A DNA stretch of 64,000 nucleotides. It comes from Flavobacterium phycosphaerae. Its GTDB lineage: Bacteria; Bacteroidota; Bacteroidia; Flavobacteriales; Flavobacteriaceae. Positions within the stretch are counted from its first letter, which is position 1, and each line of letters starts with the position of its first letter. This document shows positions 14,697-23,182 of this stretch, in pieces. The notes below the pieces were generated by a model. It was not told where the DNA came from, made no database searches, and saw only the letters and a list, made by a program, of their open reading frames with translations. Made by a program: the position numbers and the translations under genes. The stretch spans positions 2,572,501-2,636,500 of the forward strand of contig NZ_JAAATZ010000001.1 in NCBI RefSeq assembly GCF_010119235.1, read 5' to 3'.

Positions 14697-17138
14697 TTAA
14701 GAATTGTTTTGTTCATTGTTAAAAAATTGCTCTAAAGAAGCCAGGTCGGTAATGTTAACACTGCGCGCTTTGCTTCCTTCAAACGGACCTACAATACCGG
14801 CAGCTTCCAATTGATCAATCAATCTTCCGGCACGGTTATAGCCCAGTTTCAACTTTCTTTGCAATAATGATGCCGAACCTTGTTGTGCGGTAACAATTAT
14901 TTCGGCGGCCTCTCGGAACATGCTGTCTCTTTCCGAGATATCAAACTCCAAATTAACGCCGCTTCCTTCTTCACCAATGTATTCCGGCAACAGGTAAGCG
15001 CTGGCATAAGCTTTTTGCGAACCAATATAATCTACAATTCTTTCTACTTCGGGGGTGTCCACAAAGGCACATTGCACCCGCACCAAGTCGTTCCCGTTAG
15101 TATATAATAAGTCTCCGCGACCAATCAATTGATCAGCTCCTTGCGTATCCAAGATTGTTCTGGAATCAATTTTAGACGTTACTCTAAACGCAATACGAGC
15201 CGGGAAGTTGGCTTTAATAATTCCGGTAATTACATTAACCGAAGGACGTTGTGTGGCAATAATCAAGTGAATACCAATAGCACGGGCTAATTGCGCCAAA
15301 CGGGCAATAGGCGTTTCTACTTCTTTACCGGCCGTCATAATCAAATCAGCAAACTCATCCACCACCAACACTATATATGGTAGGAAGCGGTGACCGTGTT
15401 CCGGATTCAGTTTACGGGCTTTGAATTTTTCGTTGTATTCTTTGATGTTACGAACCATAGCATCCTTTAGTAAGGAATACCTGTTGTCCATTTCAACACA
15501 AAGCGAATTTAAGGTGTTGATTACTTTGGTATTGTCGGTAATAATAGCGTCTTCGGTGTCCGGTAATTTGGCCAAATAATGGCGTTCTATTTTATTGAAC
15601 AGCGTAAGCTCTACCTTTTTCGGATCGACCAAAACAAACTTTACTTCAGCCGGATGTTTTTTATACAGCAACGAAGCCAATACAGCATTCAGTCCGACTG
15701 ATTTTCCTTGTCCGGTAGCCCCGGCCATCAGCAAGTGTGGCATTTTGGCTAAATCAACCACAAAGGTTTCATTGGATATGGTTTTACCTAAAGCGATTGG
15801 TAATTCCATTTCCGCTTCCTGAAACTTAGCCGAAGCAATAACCGTTCGCATTGGTACAATAGTTGGGTTTTTATTAGGCACCTCAATACCAATCGTTCCT
15901 TTTCCGGGAATAGGGGCAATGATACGAATGCCTAAAGCGGCCAGTGACAAAGCAATATCGTCTTCCAAGCTTTTGATTTTGGAAATACGAATACCGGCTT
16001 CGGGCACAATTTCATATAAGGTTACCGAAGGACCAACAGTCGCTTTGATTTGGGCAATATCGATTTTGTAGTTTTTCAGGGTTTCTACAATTCGGTTTTT
16101 ATTTTCTTCTAACTCTTCCTGATTGATGGTAATCCCCACAGAGGAGTATTCTTTTAATAAATCAATGGTTGGGAATTTATAATTGGAAAGCTCTAAAGTA
16201 GGATCAAACTCGCCAAAGTCAGCCACTAATTTGGCTGCCAAGTTTTCTTCCATAACATCTTCATCAGGAGCTTGTTCAATAACAAAATCTTTATCATTGG
16301 TTTCAATGATTACCGGCTCAGGAGCAGGGGTGACGGCTTTAATGGTTGGTTCCAAATTAATCTCAGAGGCATGCTCAATGGTTGGCTTTAACGCTTCTTT
16401 ATTGATTTCGAATGGAGAAGGTTTTAAAGTAGGTTCTTCTATTTCTTCTTCAAGTTCTTCTTTTACAGCAAACTCTTCCAAGTTGTAATCGGTTCCCTTG
16501 CTGTCGTTGACCATGCTGTTTAAATCTTCTTTGATGTCTTTGTGTTTCTTTTCAAAGAATGACTTGATGGCTTCCGGAGAGACTTTGATTTTAAAGATTA
16601 AATAGATGACCATGGCGAAGACTATCCCCAATAAGGTTCCCATTTTGCCAATATAATCCTGAAGGAATAAATTCATTTCATAACCGATGGTTCCGCCTAA
16701 CTCCGGCAAAGTGATAGCAAAAAAGCCAAACATCATCGATAGAACTACTAAAGCAAACAAATCCCAAAACCAAGTGTTTTTGAGTTTTTTTATAGGTAAA
16801 TCTAAAATCAGGAAGGCACCGCTAAGGAATAGGAGTTTGACAAAAAGGAAAGAGGCTACTCCAAAACCGCGGTAAATAAACAAGTCGGCTATATAAGCTC
16901 CGAATTTACCCAGCCAGTTTTGAACTACTTCCTCTCTGTCGGTAAAAGCGTCAACGGCACTCTGATCGGCCTGACCGGAAACAAAGAAAGAAATAAACGA
17001 AACTAAAAAAGCAATCGATACTAAAACCAACAAAAAACCAAAGAGCATACGATACTGCTTTTTAGTCTTTAGTATTTTAATTTCCGAATTGGGGTCTTTC
17101 TTAGAATCGGGAGTTTCTTTTTTTACTGTTTTCGCCAT
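14697..17138 (-). CDS. ftsK: FtsK/SpoIIIE DNA translocase
   Basis: An 813-residue protein with an N-terminal set of transmembrane helices (about 30-190), an acidic, Pro/Glu-rich linker (about 205-300), the alpha/beta translocase motor with Walker A GATGQGKS near 472-479 and Walker B VLVVDEFADLI near 580, and a C-terminal winged-helix gamma domain (about 740-800, QQGSASLLQRKLKLGYNRA). It pumps chromosome ends across the closing septum and activates XerCD recombination at dif. It heads the run ftsK-lolA-lptF/G-ribB on the minus strand. The linker is short, as is usual in Bacteroidota. The start ATG at 17138 is preceded by an AT-rich stretch. Confidence 0.96.
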   Translation of the reverse strand: MAKTVKKETPDSKKDPNSEIKILKTKKQYRMLFGFLLVLVSIAFLVSFISFFVSGQADQSAVDAFTDREEVVQNWLGKFGAYIADLFIYRGFGVASFLFVKLLFLSGAFLILDLPIKKLKNTWFWDLFALVVLSMMFGFFAITLPELGGTIGYEMNLFLQDYIGKMGTLLGIVFAMVIYLIFKIKVSPEAIKSFFEKKHKDIKEDLNSMVNDSKGTDYNLEEFAVKEELEEEIEEPTLKPSPFEINKEALKPTIEHASEINLEPTIKAVTPAPEPVIIETNDKDFVIEQAPDEDVMEENLAAKLVADFGEFDPTLELSNYKFPTIDLLKEYSSVGITINQEELEENKNRIVETLKNYKIDIAQIKATVGPSVTLYEIVPEAGIRISKIKSLEDDIALSLAALGIRIIAPIPGKGTIGIEVPNKNPTIVPMRTVIASAKFQEAEMELPIALGKTISNETFVVDLAKMPHLLMAGATGQGKSVGLNAVLASLLYKKHPAEVKFVLVDPKKVELTLFNKIERHYLAKLPDTEDAIITDNTKVINTLNSLCVEMDNRYSLLKDAMVRNIKEYNEKFKARKLNPEHGHRFLPYIVLVVDEFADLIMTAGKEVETPIARLAQLARAIGIHLIIATQRPSVNVITGIIKANFPARIAFRVTSKIDSRTILDTQGADQLIGRGDLLYTNGNDLVRVQCAFVDTPEVERIVDYIGSQKAYASAYLLPEYIGEEGSGVNLEFDISERDSMFREAAEIIVTAQQGSASLLQRKLKLGYNRAGRLIDQLEAAGIVGPFEGSKARSVNITDLASLEQFFNNEQNNS

Positions 17139-17182
17139 TGGTTATTTATAAACGCTATAAAAATAGAAATTTAATCGAATGT

Positions 17183-17557
17183 TTACAGGAATTTTGGAAC
17201 ATAAATTAATAAAAGTACCGCAATAGCCGCAGTAGCCGCAAACATTACTGCACCGGCCGCAATATCTTTGATAAAGCCAATTTTTTCGTGAAATTCAGGA
17301 TGAATGAAGTCGGCAATTTTTTCTACAGCGGTATTTAAACTTTCCACGCCCAATACTAAACCAAAGGCCAGGATTTGCAGCATCCATTCGTAACGGTCAA
17401 TATGAAAATAAAAACCGGCAATGATACTCAAGACTCCTATAGTGGACTGCACCATGACACTGTGCTCGGTGGTGATTAATTTGATGGCGCCTTTAACAGC
17501 AAACCCTACGCTTTTTAAGCGCCCTGTAAAAAAAGAGTTGTCTTTTTGGAATTCCAT
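17183..17557 (-). CDS. dgkA: diacylglycerol/undecaprenol kinase, DgkA family
   Basis: A 124-residue integral membrane kinase with three transmembrane helices after a cytoplasmic amphipathic N terminus. The family signature GVESLNTAVEKIADF lies near residues 81-95; its Glu and Asn residues form the active site. Members recycle diacylglycerol or phosphorylate undecaprenol at the inner membrane; which substrate is used here cannot be decided. It lies between tpx (11 bp upstream) and ftsK (44 bp downstream) on the same strand, so it probably belongs to the same transcript. Confidence 0.9.
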   Translation of the reverse strand: MEFQKDNSFFTGRLKSVGFAVKGAIKLITTEHSVMVQSTIGVLSIIAGFYFHIDRYEWMLQILAFGLVLGVESLNTAVEKIADFIHPEFHEKIGFIKDIAAGAVMFAATAAIAVLLLIYVPKFL

Positions 17558-17568
17558 ACCGTATACAA

Positions 17569-18066
17569 TTATAGAGCGGCTAAGGCCAATTCGTAATTAG
17601 GTTCATCGGCAATTTCCGGAACTTGTTCGGTGTATTTAACGATTCCGTTTTCATCTAATACTATTACCACGCGGGAATGTAACCCGGCTAAAGCACCGTC
17701 AGTCATTTCCAAACCGTAGTCTTTTCCGAAGTTTCCGGTATTGAAATCAGACAAACAAATGACGTTGTCTAATCCTTCAGCGCCACAAAAACGTTTGAAA
17801 GCAAAAGGCAAATCGCGCGCAATACACAGTACTTTTGTATTGGCTAAAGCACTGGCTTTGGCATTAAACGTTCGGGTTGACGTGGCACAAGTACCGGTAT
17901 CAACACTCGGGTAGATGTTTAAAATTACTTTTGAACCGGCAAAATCCGCTAAGGAAGCACGTCCTAAATCAGTTTTTATCAATTGAAAATCAGGCGCTTT
18001 TGAACCTATTTTTGGTAATTCACCGTTGGTGTGTATCGGATTTCCTCCTAAAGTTATAGATGCCAT
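17569..18066 (-). CDS. tpx: thiol peroxidase Tpx
   Basis: A 165-residue atypical 2-Cys peroxiredoxin of the Tpx group. The peroxidatic Cys is C60 in SVDTGTCATS and the resolving Cys is C94 in FKRFCGAEG, the standard 34-residue spacing. The opening NPIHTNGELPKIGSKAPDF and the LSDF motif also match. It reduces peroxides using thioredoxin. A -7 box TACTTTTG at 18088-18095 on the minus strand, 22 bp before the start, suggests that transcription of tpx-dgkA (perhaps through ftsK) begins here. The gene is divergent from the arsenic operon. Confidence 0.95.
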   Translation of the reverse strand: MASITLGGNPIHTNGELPKIGSKAPDFQLIKTDLGRASLADFAGSKVILNIYPSVDTGTCATSTRTFNAKASALANTKVLCIARDLPFAFKRFCGAEGLDNVICLSDFNTGNFGKDYGLEMTDGALAGLHSRVVIVLDENGIVKYTEQVPEIADEPNYELALAAL

Positions 18067-18087
18067 ATCGTGTTAAATTTTAAGCGT

Positions 18088-18095
18088 CAAAAGTA
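18088..18095 (-). promoter_or_regulatory. -7 promoter box of tpx
   Basis: TACTTTTG on the minus strand matches the Bacteroidota TAnnTTTG box, 22 bp from the tpx ATG. No clear TTTG -33 element is seen at the usual distance. Confidence 0.4.
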
Positions 18096-18156
18096 GTAAA
18101 AATATTTAGGATTTGGGATATGTTATACCGGTTCCTGATAAATAGTTATAAAATCA

Positions 18157-18195
18157 TTTGGAGTGTAGTATACTTTTATCGTAATATTGCAATAT
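18157..18195 (+). promoter_or_regulatory. arsenic operon promoter and palindromic operator
   Basis: A -33 TTTG at 18157-18160 and a -7 box TAATATTG at 18182-18189 are 21 nt apart. A perfect 12-bp palindrome ATATTGCAATAT at 18184-18195 overlaps the -7 box, 19 bp before the arsR ATG. This is where an autoregulating ArsR repressor would be expected to bind and release on arsenite. Confidence 0.6.
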
Positions 18196-18214
18196 AAAAA
18201 TATAATAACCGGTT

Positions 18215-18538
18215 ATGGGTGCTTCAAAATCTGAATTTTTTACCGCAGAACAAAACGAATTAGCTACTGTATTCAAAGCCATGTCTCATCCGGCGCGAGT
18301 GGCTATCATCGAGTATTTACTCAAAGTTGATACTTGTATTTGTGGTGATATTGTAAACGAGTTGCCTTTAGCGCAACCTACCGTATCCCAACATTTAAAG
18401 GAGTTGAAGAATGCCGGCCTCATCAAAGGCAATATTGAAGGAACAGCTATTTGTTATTGTATCAATCCGGATATGATGAAGAAAATAGAAGCCCATTTCT
18501 TTGCCATTTCCAAACAATTAAAAAGTAAATGCTGTTAA
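18215..18538 (+). CDS. arsR: ArsR-family metalloregulator of the arsenic operon
   Basis: A 107-residue winged-helix repressor. The metal-binding CxC pair is C41/C43 in VDTCICGDIV, at the start of the alpha-3 helix as in ArsR; the recognition helix is LPLAQPTVSQHLKELKNAGL. A Cys pair closes the protein (KSKCC), and another Cys is in the wing (AICYCI), both of which might add ligands. It heads a five-gene operon ending in an arsenite pump, and a palindrome overlaps its promoter, so autoregulated arsenite sensing is the natural reading. Confidence 0.92.
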   Translation: MGASKSEFFTAEQNELATVFKAMSHPARVAIIEYLLKVDTCICGDIVNELPLAQPTVSQHLKELKNAGLIKGNIEGTAICYCINPDMMKKIEAHFFAISKQLKSKCC

Positions 18539-18585
18539 GCTGCTCAGCTATTCTATAATGTTTAACAATTTAATACAGTACAAAA

Positions 18586-19062
18586 ATGAAACTATCACAA
18601 ATAAAATCAGAATTACAAAAGTTGTCTACTATCGCTTTTCAATTGCCCAACGGTGATTTGGTACCCAGTCATTTTCATGTGACCGAAGTGGGGAAAATAG
18701 CGAAACACTTTATTGATTGTGGCGGAACCGTTCGTACGGAAGAAGTAGCCAACTTTCAATTGTGGGAAGCCAATGATTATGACCACCGTTTGCATCCCGA
18801 AAAACTGGTACACATTATTGAACTTTCAGAAAAAATCTTGCAGTTGCCCGATTTAGAAATAGAAGTGGAATACCAAATGGCAGACAGCATCGGTAAATTC
18901 AGTTTGGATTTTGATGGCACTACTTTTCTTTTAACCTCAAAACAAACTACTTGTTTGGCCAAAGATCACTGCGGTATCCCGCCTGAAAAAATGAAAGTTA
19001 AACTAGGCGAGTGGAAACCTAAAGAAACGCAATGTTGTACACCGGAATCTAACTGTTGCTAA
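18586..19062 (+). CDS. DUF6428-family protein of arsenic operon
   Basis: A 158-residue soluble protein found in Bacteroidota ars operons and annotated DUF6428. Features seen: an N-terminal region with LPNGDLVPSHFHVTEVG, with a conserved HFHVTE motif, a central SIGKFSLDFDG, and a cysteine-rich tail with two Cys-Cys pairs (QCCTP and NCC) that could bind As(III) or a metal. The gene is 47 bp after arsR and 10 bp before the methyltransferase. Its molecular role is unknown; an arsenic chaperone or sensor is only a suggestion. Confidence 0.75.
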   Translation: MKLSQIKSELQKLSTIAFQLPNGDLVPSHFHVTEVGKIAKHFIDCGGTVRTEEVANFQLWEANDYDHRLHPEKLVHIIELSEKILQLPDLEIEVEYQMADSIGKFSLDFDGTTFLLTSKQTTCLAKDHCGIPPEKMKVKLGEWKPKETQCCTPESNCC

Positions 19063-19072
19063 ATTGTCGTTT

Positions 19073-19687
19073 ATGAATAAAAAAGAGCATTGGGAAAACG
19101 TTTTTACTACCAAAACAGAAAAAGAGGTGAGCTGGTATCAAGCTTATCCGCAAACTTCAGTCGATTTCTTTGCGGCACTTCAGTTGCCCAAAGACGCTAA
19201 AATCATTGATGTGGGAGGAGGCGACAGCTATTTTATAGATGCTTTGCTGGATTTAGGCTATACCCAACTGACTTTGCTTGATATTTCAGGAAAAGCCATA
19301 GAGCGTATTAAGAAGAGGTTGGGTGAAAAAGCAGCTCATGTTACCTTTATTGAATCGGATATTTTAGATTTTAATCCCATCGAGCACTATGATTTTTGGC
19401 ATGATCGAGCCTGTTTTCATTTCCTGACCGAAGCAGCACAAATTGAGCAGTATGCCGATATTGTTGATAAGGCGCTGACCAAAGGAGGGAGGATGTTTAT
19501 TGGTGCTTTCTCCGATAAAGGCCCAAAGAAATGCAGTGGCTTGGAGATCAAACAGTACAACATGGAAAGCCTGAGGTTTGTTTTTGAAAAAGAATTCCAA
19601 CTCAAAGGCTGTTTCACTGAAGACCATATAACCCCTTTTGACACAGTTCAAAATTTTATTTTTTGTGGGTTTAAAAGAAAGGCATAA
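19073..19687 (+). CDS. class I SAM-dependent methyltransferase in arsenic operon
   Basis: A 204-residue Rossmann-fold methyltransferase when started at the ATG at 19073 (a TTG 9 bp upstream, directly after the previous stop, is less likely). SAM-binding motif I is IIDVGGGDSYF near residues 42-52, followed by the acidic LLDIS and by FWHDRACFHFL near 105-115. It lacks the four conserved cysteines of ArsM, so it is not a standard arsenite methylase; it resembles the small methyltransferases (tellurite-resistance/thiopurine type) often linked to ars clusters in Bacteroidota. Substrate unknown. It lies 2 bp before arsC. Confidence 0.8.
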   Translation: MNKKEHWENVFTTKTEKEVSWYQAYPQTSVDFFAALQLPKDAKIIDVGGGDSYFIDALLDLGYTQLTLLDISGKAIERIKKRLGEKAAHVTFIESDILDFNPIEHYDFWHDRACFHFLTEAAQIEQYADIVDKALTKGGRMFIGAFSDKGPKKCSGLEIKQYNMESLRFVFEKEFQLKGCFTEDHITPFDTVQNFIFCGFKRKA

Positions 19688-19689
19688 GT

Positions 19690-20295
19690 ATGAAAGCACT
19701 CCGGCATATTATTCAAAACCTGTCAGTTGACACTGTTTCAGCAGGCAGAAAAGAAGTGTTACAGTCACTGATTGATTATATAAAAGAAAAAAAACGGAGG
19801 CATCAGGACATTCGATTGGTTTTTATCTGTACCCATAACTCCCGCAGGAGTCATTTGGCTCAGGTATGGGCACAAACTATGGCGTTTCATTTCGGGATAA
19901 GGAATGTGTTTTGTTATTCGGGTGGAACAGAGGTCACAGCTGTATTTCCGAAAGTAGTTGAAACTATAGTGAATCAGGGGTTTGAACTGGAGAAACGGAG
20001 TGATACTACTAATCCGGTTTATGCTGTTAAGTTTGACGAAAATGAACCGCCTGTTCTTTGTTTTTCCAAAATGTTTGATGATGTGTTTAATCCTAAAAAT
20101 GCCTTTGCTGCTGTGATGACTTGCTCGTCAGCCGACGAAGGTTGTCCGTTTATTGCCGGTGCTGAAAAGCGTTTCCCTATTCGTTATGACGACCCGAAAA
20201 CCTTTGACGGTACCGAATTAATGGAGACTAAATATGCTGAACGCAGTGTAGAAATTGCCACCGAAATGTATTATGTCTTTTCACAAGTTAACTAA
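19690..20295 (+). CDS. arsC: arsenate reductase-like low-molecular-weight protein tyrosine phosphatase
   Basis: A 201-residue member of the LMW-PTP/thioredoxin-type ArsC fold. The P-loop is ICTHNSRRSHLAQ with catalytic Cys47, and further cysteines occur in TCSSADEGCPF, where the resolving steps of thioredoxin-coupled arsenate reductases take place. The N-terminal 40 residues form an extra helical segment. Next to the ACR3 pump it is expected to reduce arsenate to arsenite for export. The ATG is 2 bp after the preceding stop and the next gene begins 2 bp later, so translation is tightly coupled. Confidence 0.88.
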   Translation: MKALRHIIQNLSVDTVSAGRKEVLQSLIDYIKEKKRRHQDIRLVFICTHNSRRSHLAQVWAQTMAFHFGIRNVFCYSGGTEVTAVFPKVVETIVNQGFELEKRSDTTNPVYAVKFDENEPPVLCFSKMFDDVFNPKNAFAAVMTCSSADEGCPFIAGAEKRFPIRYDDPKTFDGTELMETKYAERSVEIATEMYYVFSQVN

Positions 20296-20297
20296 AA

Positions 20298-21326
20298 ATG
20301 AGTACACGTAAGCGCTTAACCTTTCTCGATAATTATTTGACCCTTTGGATATTTTTGGCCATGACTCTGGGCGTAGCAATCGGTTATTTTATTCCGGCTA
20401 TACCCAAAACGTTCAATGGTTTATCTTCCGGAACCACAAACATTCCTTTAGCTATCGGGTTAATCCTGATGATGTATCCGCCTTTGACTAAAGTCGATTT
20501 TTCTAAAATACCCTTAATGCTTCAAAAGCCCAAACTCCTGATTACCTCTTTTTTGATTACCTGGATAGTGGGGCCTTTTTTAATGTTTGCTTTATCACTA
20601 TTGTTTCTGAAAGATTTTCCGGAGTATATGACCGGTTTAATCATCATCGGTTTGGCACCTTGTATTGCCATGGTGATTGTTTGGAACGAATTGGCCGAAG
20701 GCAACCGTGAATTAACAGCAGGGTTAGTTGGAATTAACAGCTTACTGCAGGTATTCTTCTTTGGTCTGTATGCCTATTTCTATTTAGAAATCATGTTGCC
20801 TTTATTTGGTGTCAAAGGCTTAGCCCTAAATATTACTATTGCTCAAATTGCGACTACCGTTGGGATTTATCTCGGAATTCCGTTTGTATTGGCTGTCATC
20901 AGTCGGTACAGTATTAGGAAATTTTTGGGTGACCGATGGTTTAACCAAACCTTTATTCCCTTTGTATCTCCCATCACGCTGATGGCTTTATTGTTCACCA
21001 TCGTGGTAATGTTCAGCCTGAAAGGTGCCATGATAGTCGATTTGCCTTTGGATGTTCTCAGGGTCGCTGTGCCGTTAGTTATTTTCTTTGCTATCATGTT
21101 CTTTCTGATGTTTTTTATGTCCAAAAAAATTGGAGCCGATTATCGAGATGCTGTAGCTTTATCTTTTACCGCTTCGGGCAATAATTTCGAATTGGCTATA
21201 GCGGTTTCTATAGGTGTTTTTGGGATTAACAGCGGACAAGCTTTTGCCGGAGTCATAGGGCCTTTGGTGGAAGTTCCGGCATTAATTCTGTTAGTGAAAG
21301 TGGCTTTTTGGTTAAAGAAAAAGTAG
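20298..21326 (+). CDS. acr3: ACR3-family arsenite efflux transporter
   Basis: A 342-residue protein with ten hydrophobic segments, as in ACR3. Recognisable family features are the opening LTFLDNYLTLWIFLAMTLGV, the LILMMYPPLTKV loop, and the essential Cys in GLAPCIAMVIVWNELAEGN (C122), plus LSFTASGNNFELAIAV in the second half. It exports As(III) across the inner membrane. It is the last gene of the arsR operon. A hairpin follows, but its T-run points to the convergent lpd gene. Confidence 0.94.
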   Translation: MSTRKRLTFLDNYLTLWIFLAMTLGVAIGYFIPAIPKTFNGLSSGTTNIPLAIGLILMMYPPLTKVDFSKIPLMLQKPKLLITSFLITWIVGPFLMFALSLLFLKDFPEYMTGLIIIGLAPCIAMVIVWNELAEGNRELTAGLVGINSLLQVFFFGLYAYFYLEIMLPLFGVKGLALNITIAQIATTVGIYLGIPFVLAVISRYSIRKFLGDRWFNQTFIPFVSPITLMALLFTIVVMFSLKGAMIVDLPLDVLRVAVPLVIFFAIMFFLMFFMSKKIGADYRDAVALSFTASGNNFELAIAVSIGVFGINSGQAFAGVIGPLVEVPALILLVKVAFWLKKK

Positions 21327-21333
21327 TATAAAT

Positions 21334-21360
21334 AAAAAACCGCTCCTGTAAAAGAAGCGG
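21334..21360 (-). terminator. terminator of lpd
   Basis: CCGCT (21340-21344) pairs with AGCGG (21356-21360) around an 11-nt loop, with six A residues at 21334-21339 giving a T-run on the minus strand, 29 bp past the lpd stop. Confidence 0.6.
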
Positions 21361-21389
21361 CTTACTATAAATTTAATAATCTGATAATA

Positions 21390-22793
21390 TTACACGTGCA
21401 AAGCTCTGTTATCTGTAGCGGCCAAGGCAGCTTCTTTCACGGCTTCTGCAAAAGTTGGGTGGGCATGTGACATACGAGAGATATCTTCGGCACTGGCTCT
21501 GAATTCCATAGCCGTTACGGCTTCCGCAATTAAATCAGCACAACGGGCACCAATCATATGGATTCCCAAAACTTCATCGGTTTTAGCATCGGCTAATATT
21601 TTTACAAAACCATCATTATCGGCACTGGCACGCGCTCTTCCTAAAGCTTTGAAAGGGAAACTTCCGGCTTTGTAAGCTACTCCGGCTTCTTTTAGTTGCT
21701 CTTCGGTTTTACCTACAGCGGCTACTTCAGGCCAAGTATAAACAACTCCCGGAATTAAATTATAATCAATATGTGGTTTTTGTCCGGCCAAAATTTCGGC
21801 CACCAAAGTTCCTTCTTCTTCGGCTTTATGAGCCAGCATGGCACCACGTACTACGTCACCAATAGCGTAAATGTTAGGCACATTGGTTTGTAAGTGGTCA
21901 TTAACTTCAACCATACCGCGGTCAGTAAGTTTTACGCCTGCTTTATCTGCGGCTAATCCGTCAGTATAAGGACGACGTCCTACGGCTACTAAGCAATAAT
22001 CACCGTCAAAAGTTACCGTATTTCCTTTGGCATCATCGGCTTGTACAGTTACGTTTTTGCCTTTTCTTTCTACCGATTTCACTTTGTGTGACGTGTAGAA
22101 TTTCATGCCTTGTTTTTTCAACACTTTGGTTAATTCTTTAGATAAACCGGCATCCATACCCGGAATGATACGGTCTAAAAACTCAACCACCGAAACCTGT
22201 GCGCCTAATCTAAGGTACACTTGTCCCAATTCGATTCCGATAACCCCACCACCAATGATGATTAAGTGTTTCGGCACTTCAGGCAATTTCAATGCTTCGG
22301 TAGAGGTGATGATTCTTTCTTTATCTAATTTGATAAAAGGCAAGGCAGACGGTTTTGAACCGGTAGCAATTACTATGTTTTTACCTTCGATTACTTCTGA
22401 AGTACCATCGGCTTTAGTTACTTTTACGTGAGTAGCGTCTTCAAACGAACCCAATCCTTCAAAAACGGTAATTTTGTTTTTATCCATTAAAAACTTAACA
22501 CCGCCCGAAGTCTGATCGACAACGGCTTGTTTGCGGGCAATCATTTTTTCTAAATTAACCTTTACGTTACCCGATACCTCGATACCGTGATCAGCAAAGT
22601 GCTGCAATTCTTCATAATGGTGAGAAGAAGCTAACAACGCTTTAGAGGGAATACAACCTACGTTAAGGCAAGTACCTCCCAGAGTAGAATATTTTTCTAT
22701 AATGGCGGTTTTGAAACCTAATTGGGCACAACGGATGGCCGAAACATATCCGCCGGGACCCGAACCTATGATGACTACGTCAAATGAACTCAT
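21390..22793 (-). CDS. lpdA: dihydrolipoyl dehydrogenase (E3)
   Basis: A 467-residue flavoprotein disulfide reductase. FAD-binding GSGPGG is at 10-15, the redox pair C42/C47 in GGTCLNVGCIPSK, the NAD-binding GGGVIGIELG near 182-191, the second FAD motif TNVPNIYAIGDV near 310-320, and the active-site His/Glu motif HAHPTFAE at 443-450. It reoxidises lipoamide in pyruvate and 2-oxoglutarate dehydrogenase and glycine cleavage complexes. It stands alone, convergent with the arsenic operon. A -7 box TAGTTTTG lies 38 bp upstream of the ATG. Confidence 0.97.
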   Translation of the reverse strand: MSSFDVVIIGSGPGGYVSAIRCAQLGFKTAIIEKYSTLGGTCLNVGCIPSKALLASSHHYEELQHFADHGIEVSGNVKVNLEKMIARKQAVVDQTSGGVKFLMDKNKITVFEGLGSFEDATHVKVTKADGTSEVIEGKNIVIATGSKPSALPFIKLDKERIITSTEALKLPEVPKHLIIIGGGVIGIELGQVYLRLGAQVSVVEFLDRIIPGMDAGLSKELTKVLKKQGMKFYTSHKVKSVERKGKNVTVQADDAKGNTVTFDGDYCLVAVGRRPYTDGLAADKAGVKLTDRGMVEVNDHLQTNVPNIYAIGDVVRGAMLAHKAEEEGTLVAEILAGQKPHIDYNLIPGVVYTWPEVAAVGKTEEQLKEAGVAYKAGSFPFKALGRARASADNDGFVKILADAKTDEVLGIHMIGARCADLIAEAVTAMEFRASAEDISRMSHAHPTFAEAVKEAALAATDNRALHV

Positions 22794-22830
22794 AATATTG
22801 TTAAGATTTGTGTGTTTTTCTTTTGTGGCA

Positions 22831-22838
22831 CAAAACTA
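22831..22838 (-). promoter_or_regulatory. -7 promoter box of lpd
   Basis: TAGTTTTG on the minus strand, 38 bp upstream of the lpd ATG, matches TAnnTTTG. No clear -33 TTTG is visible. Confidence 0.4.
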
Positions 22839-23053
22839 CAAATTTTATCGTTATGTTAATTTCATATGACAGGCAATTTTTAAGGGATTAAAACGGAATG
22901 TTGTGGCAGTAGCTTAACAGGATTTAAAGCCGACCAAATGAAATAAAAACTTCAAATTTCCGACTTTTGACTACTTATGACTTGTTATGACTGTGAATGA
23001 TAGCTAATGCTATTTACTGACTGCTACTGACTGCTCAATCGTCCATAAGAAAT

Positions 23054-23146
23054 ACTTTGTTCGGGTGTTGTTCGGGTTTTGCTCCTAATTTGTTCGCAAA
23101 ATGGGTGTTTTTTGCGAACAACACCCGAACAACACCCGAACAAAGT
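23054..23146. repeat. nested perfect inverted repeats with iterated CCCGAACAA units
   Basis: Outer arms of 24 bp (23054-23077 and 23123-23146) are perfectly complementary and each contains two copies of GTTCGGGT or its complement. Inner arms TTGTTCGCAAAA (23090-23101) and TTTTGCGAACAA (23110-23121) are also perfect. There is no T-run, so this is not a plain terminator. Confidence 0.8.
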
Positions 23147-23182
23147 CATGTTGAAAAATAGCTTTTTGAAGTAATTTTCCGC

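Larger units (their letters stand above)
22794..23182. other. intergenic region with nested inverted repeats
   Basis: No coding frame. The lpd promoter is at one end. In the middle are short direct repeats (tatgact, actgactgct), and at 23054-23146 there is a large nested inverted repeat. Confidence 0.6.

Noticed and set aside
14055..14716. Programmed frameshifting in lolA
   Set aside because: No slippery heptamer, internal start or stimulatory structure is evident at the site; a single-base homopolymer loss explains it more simply.
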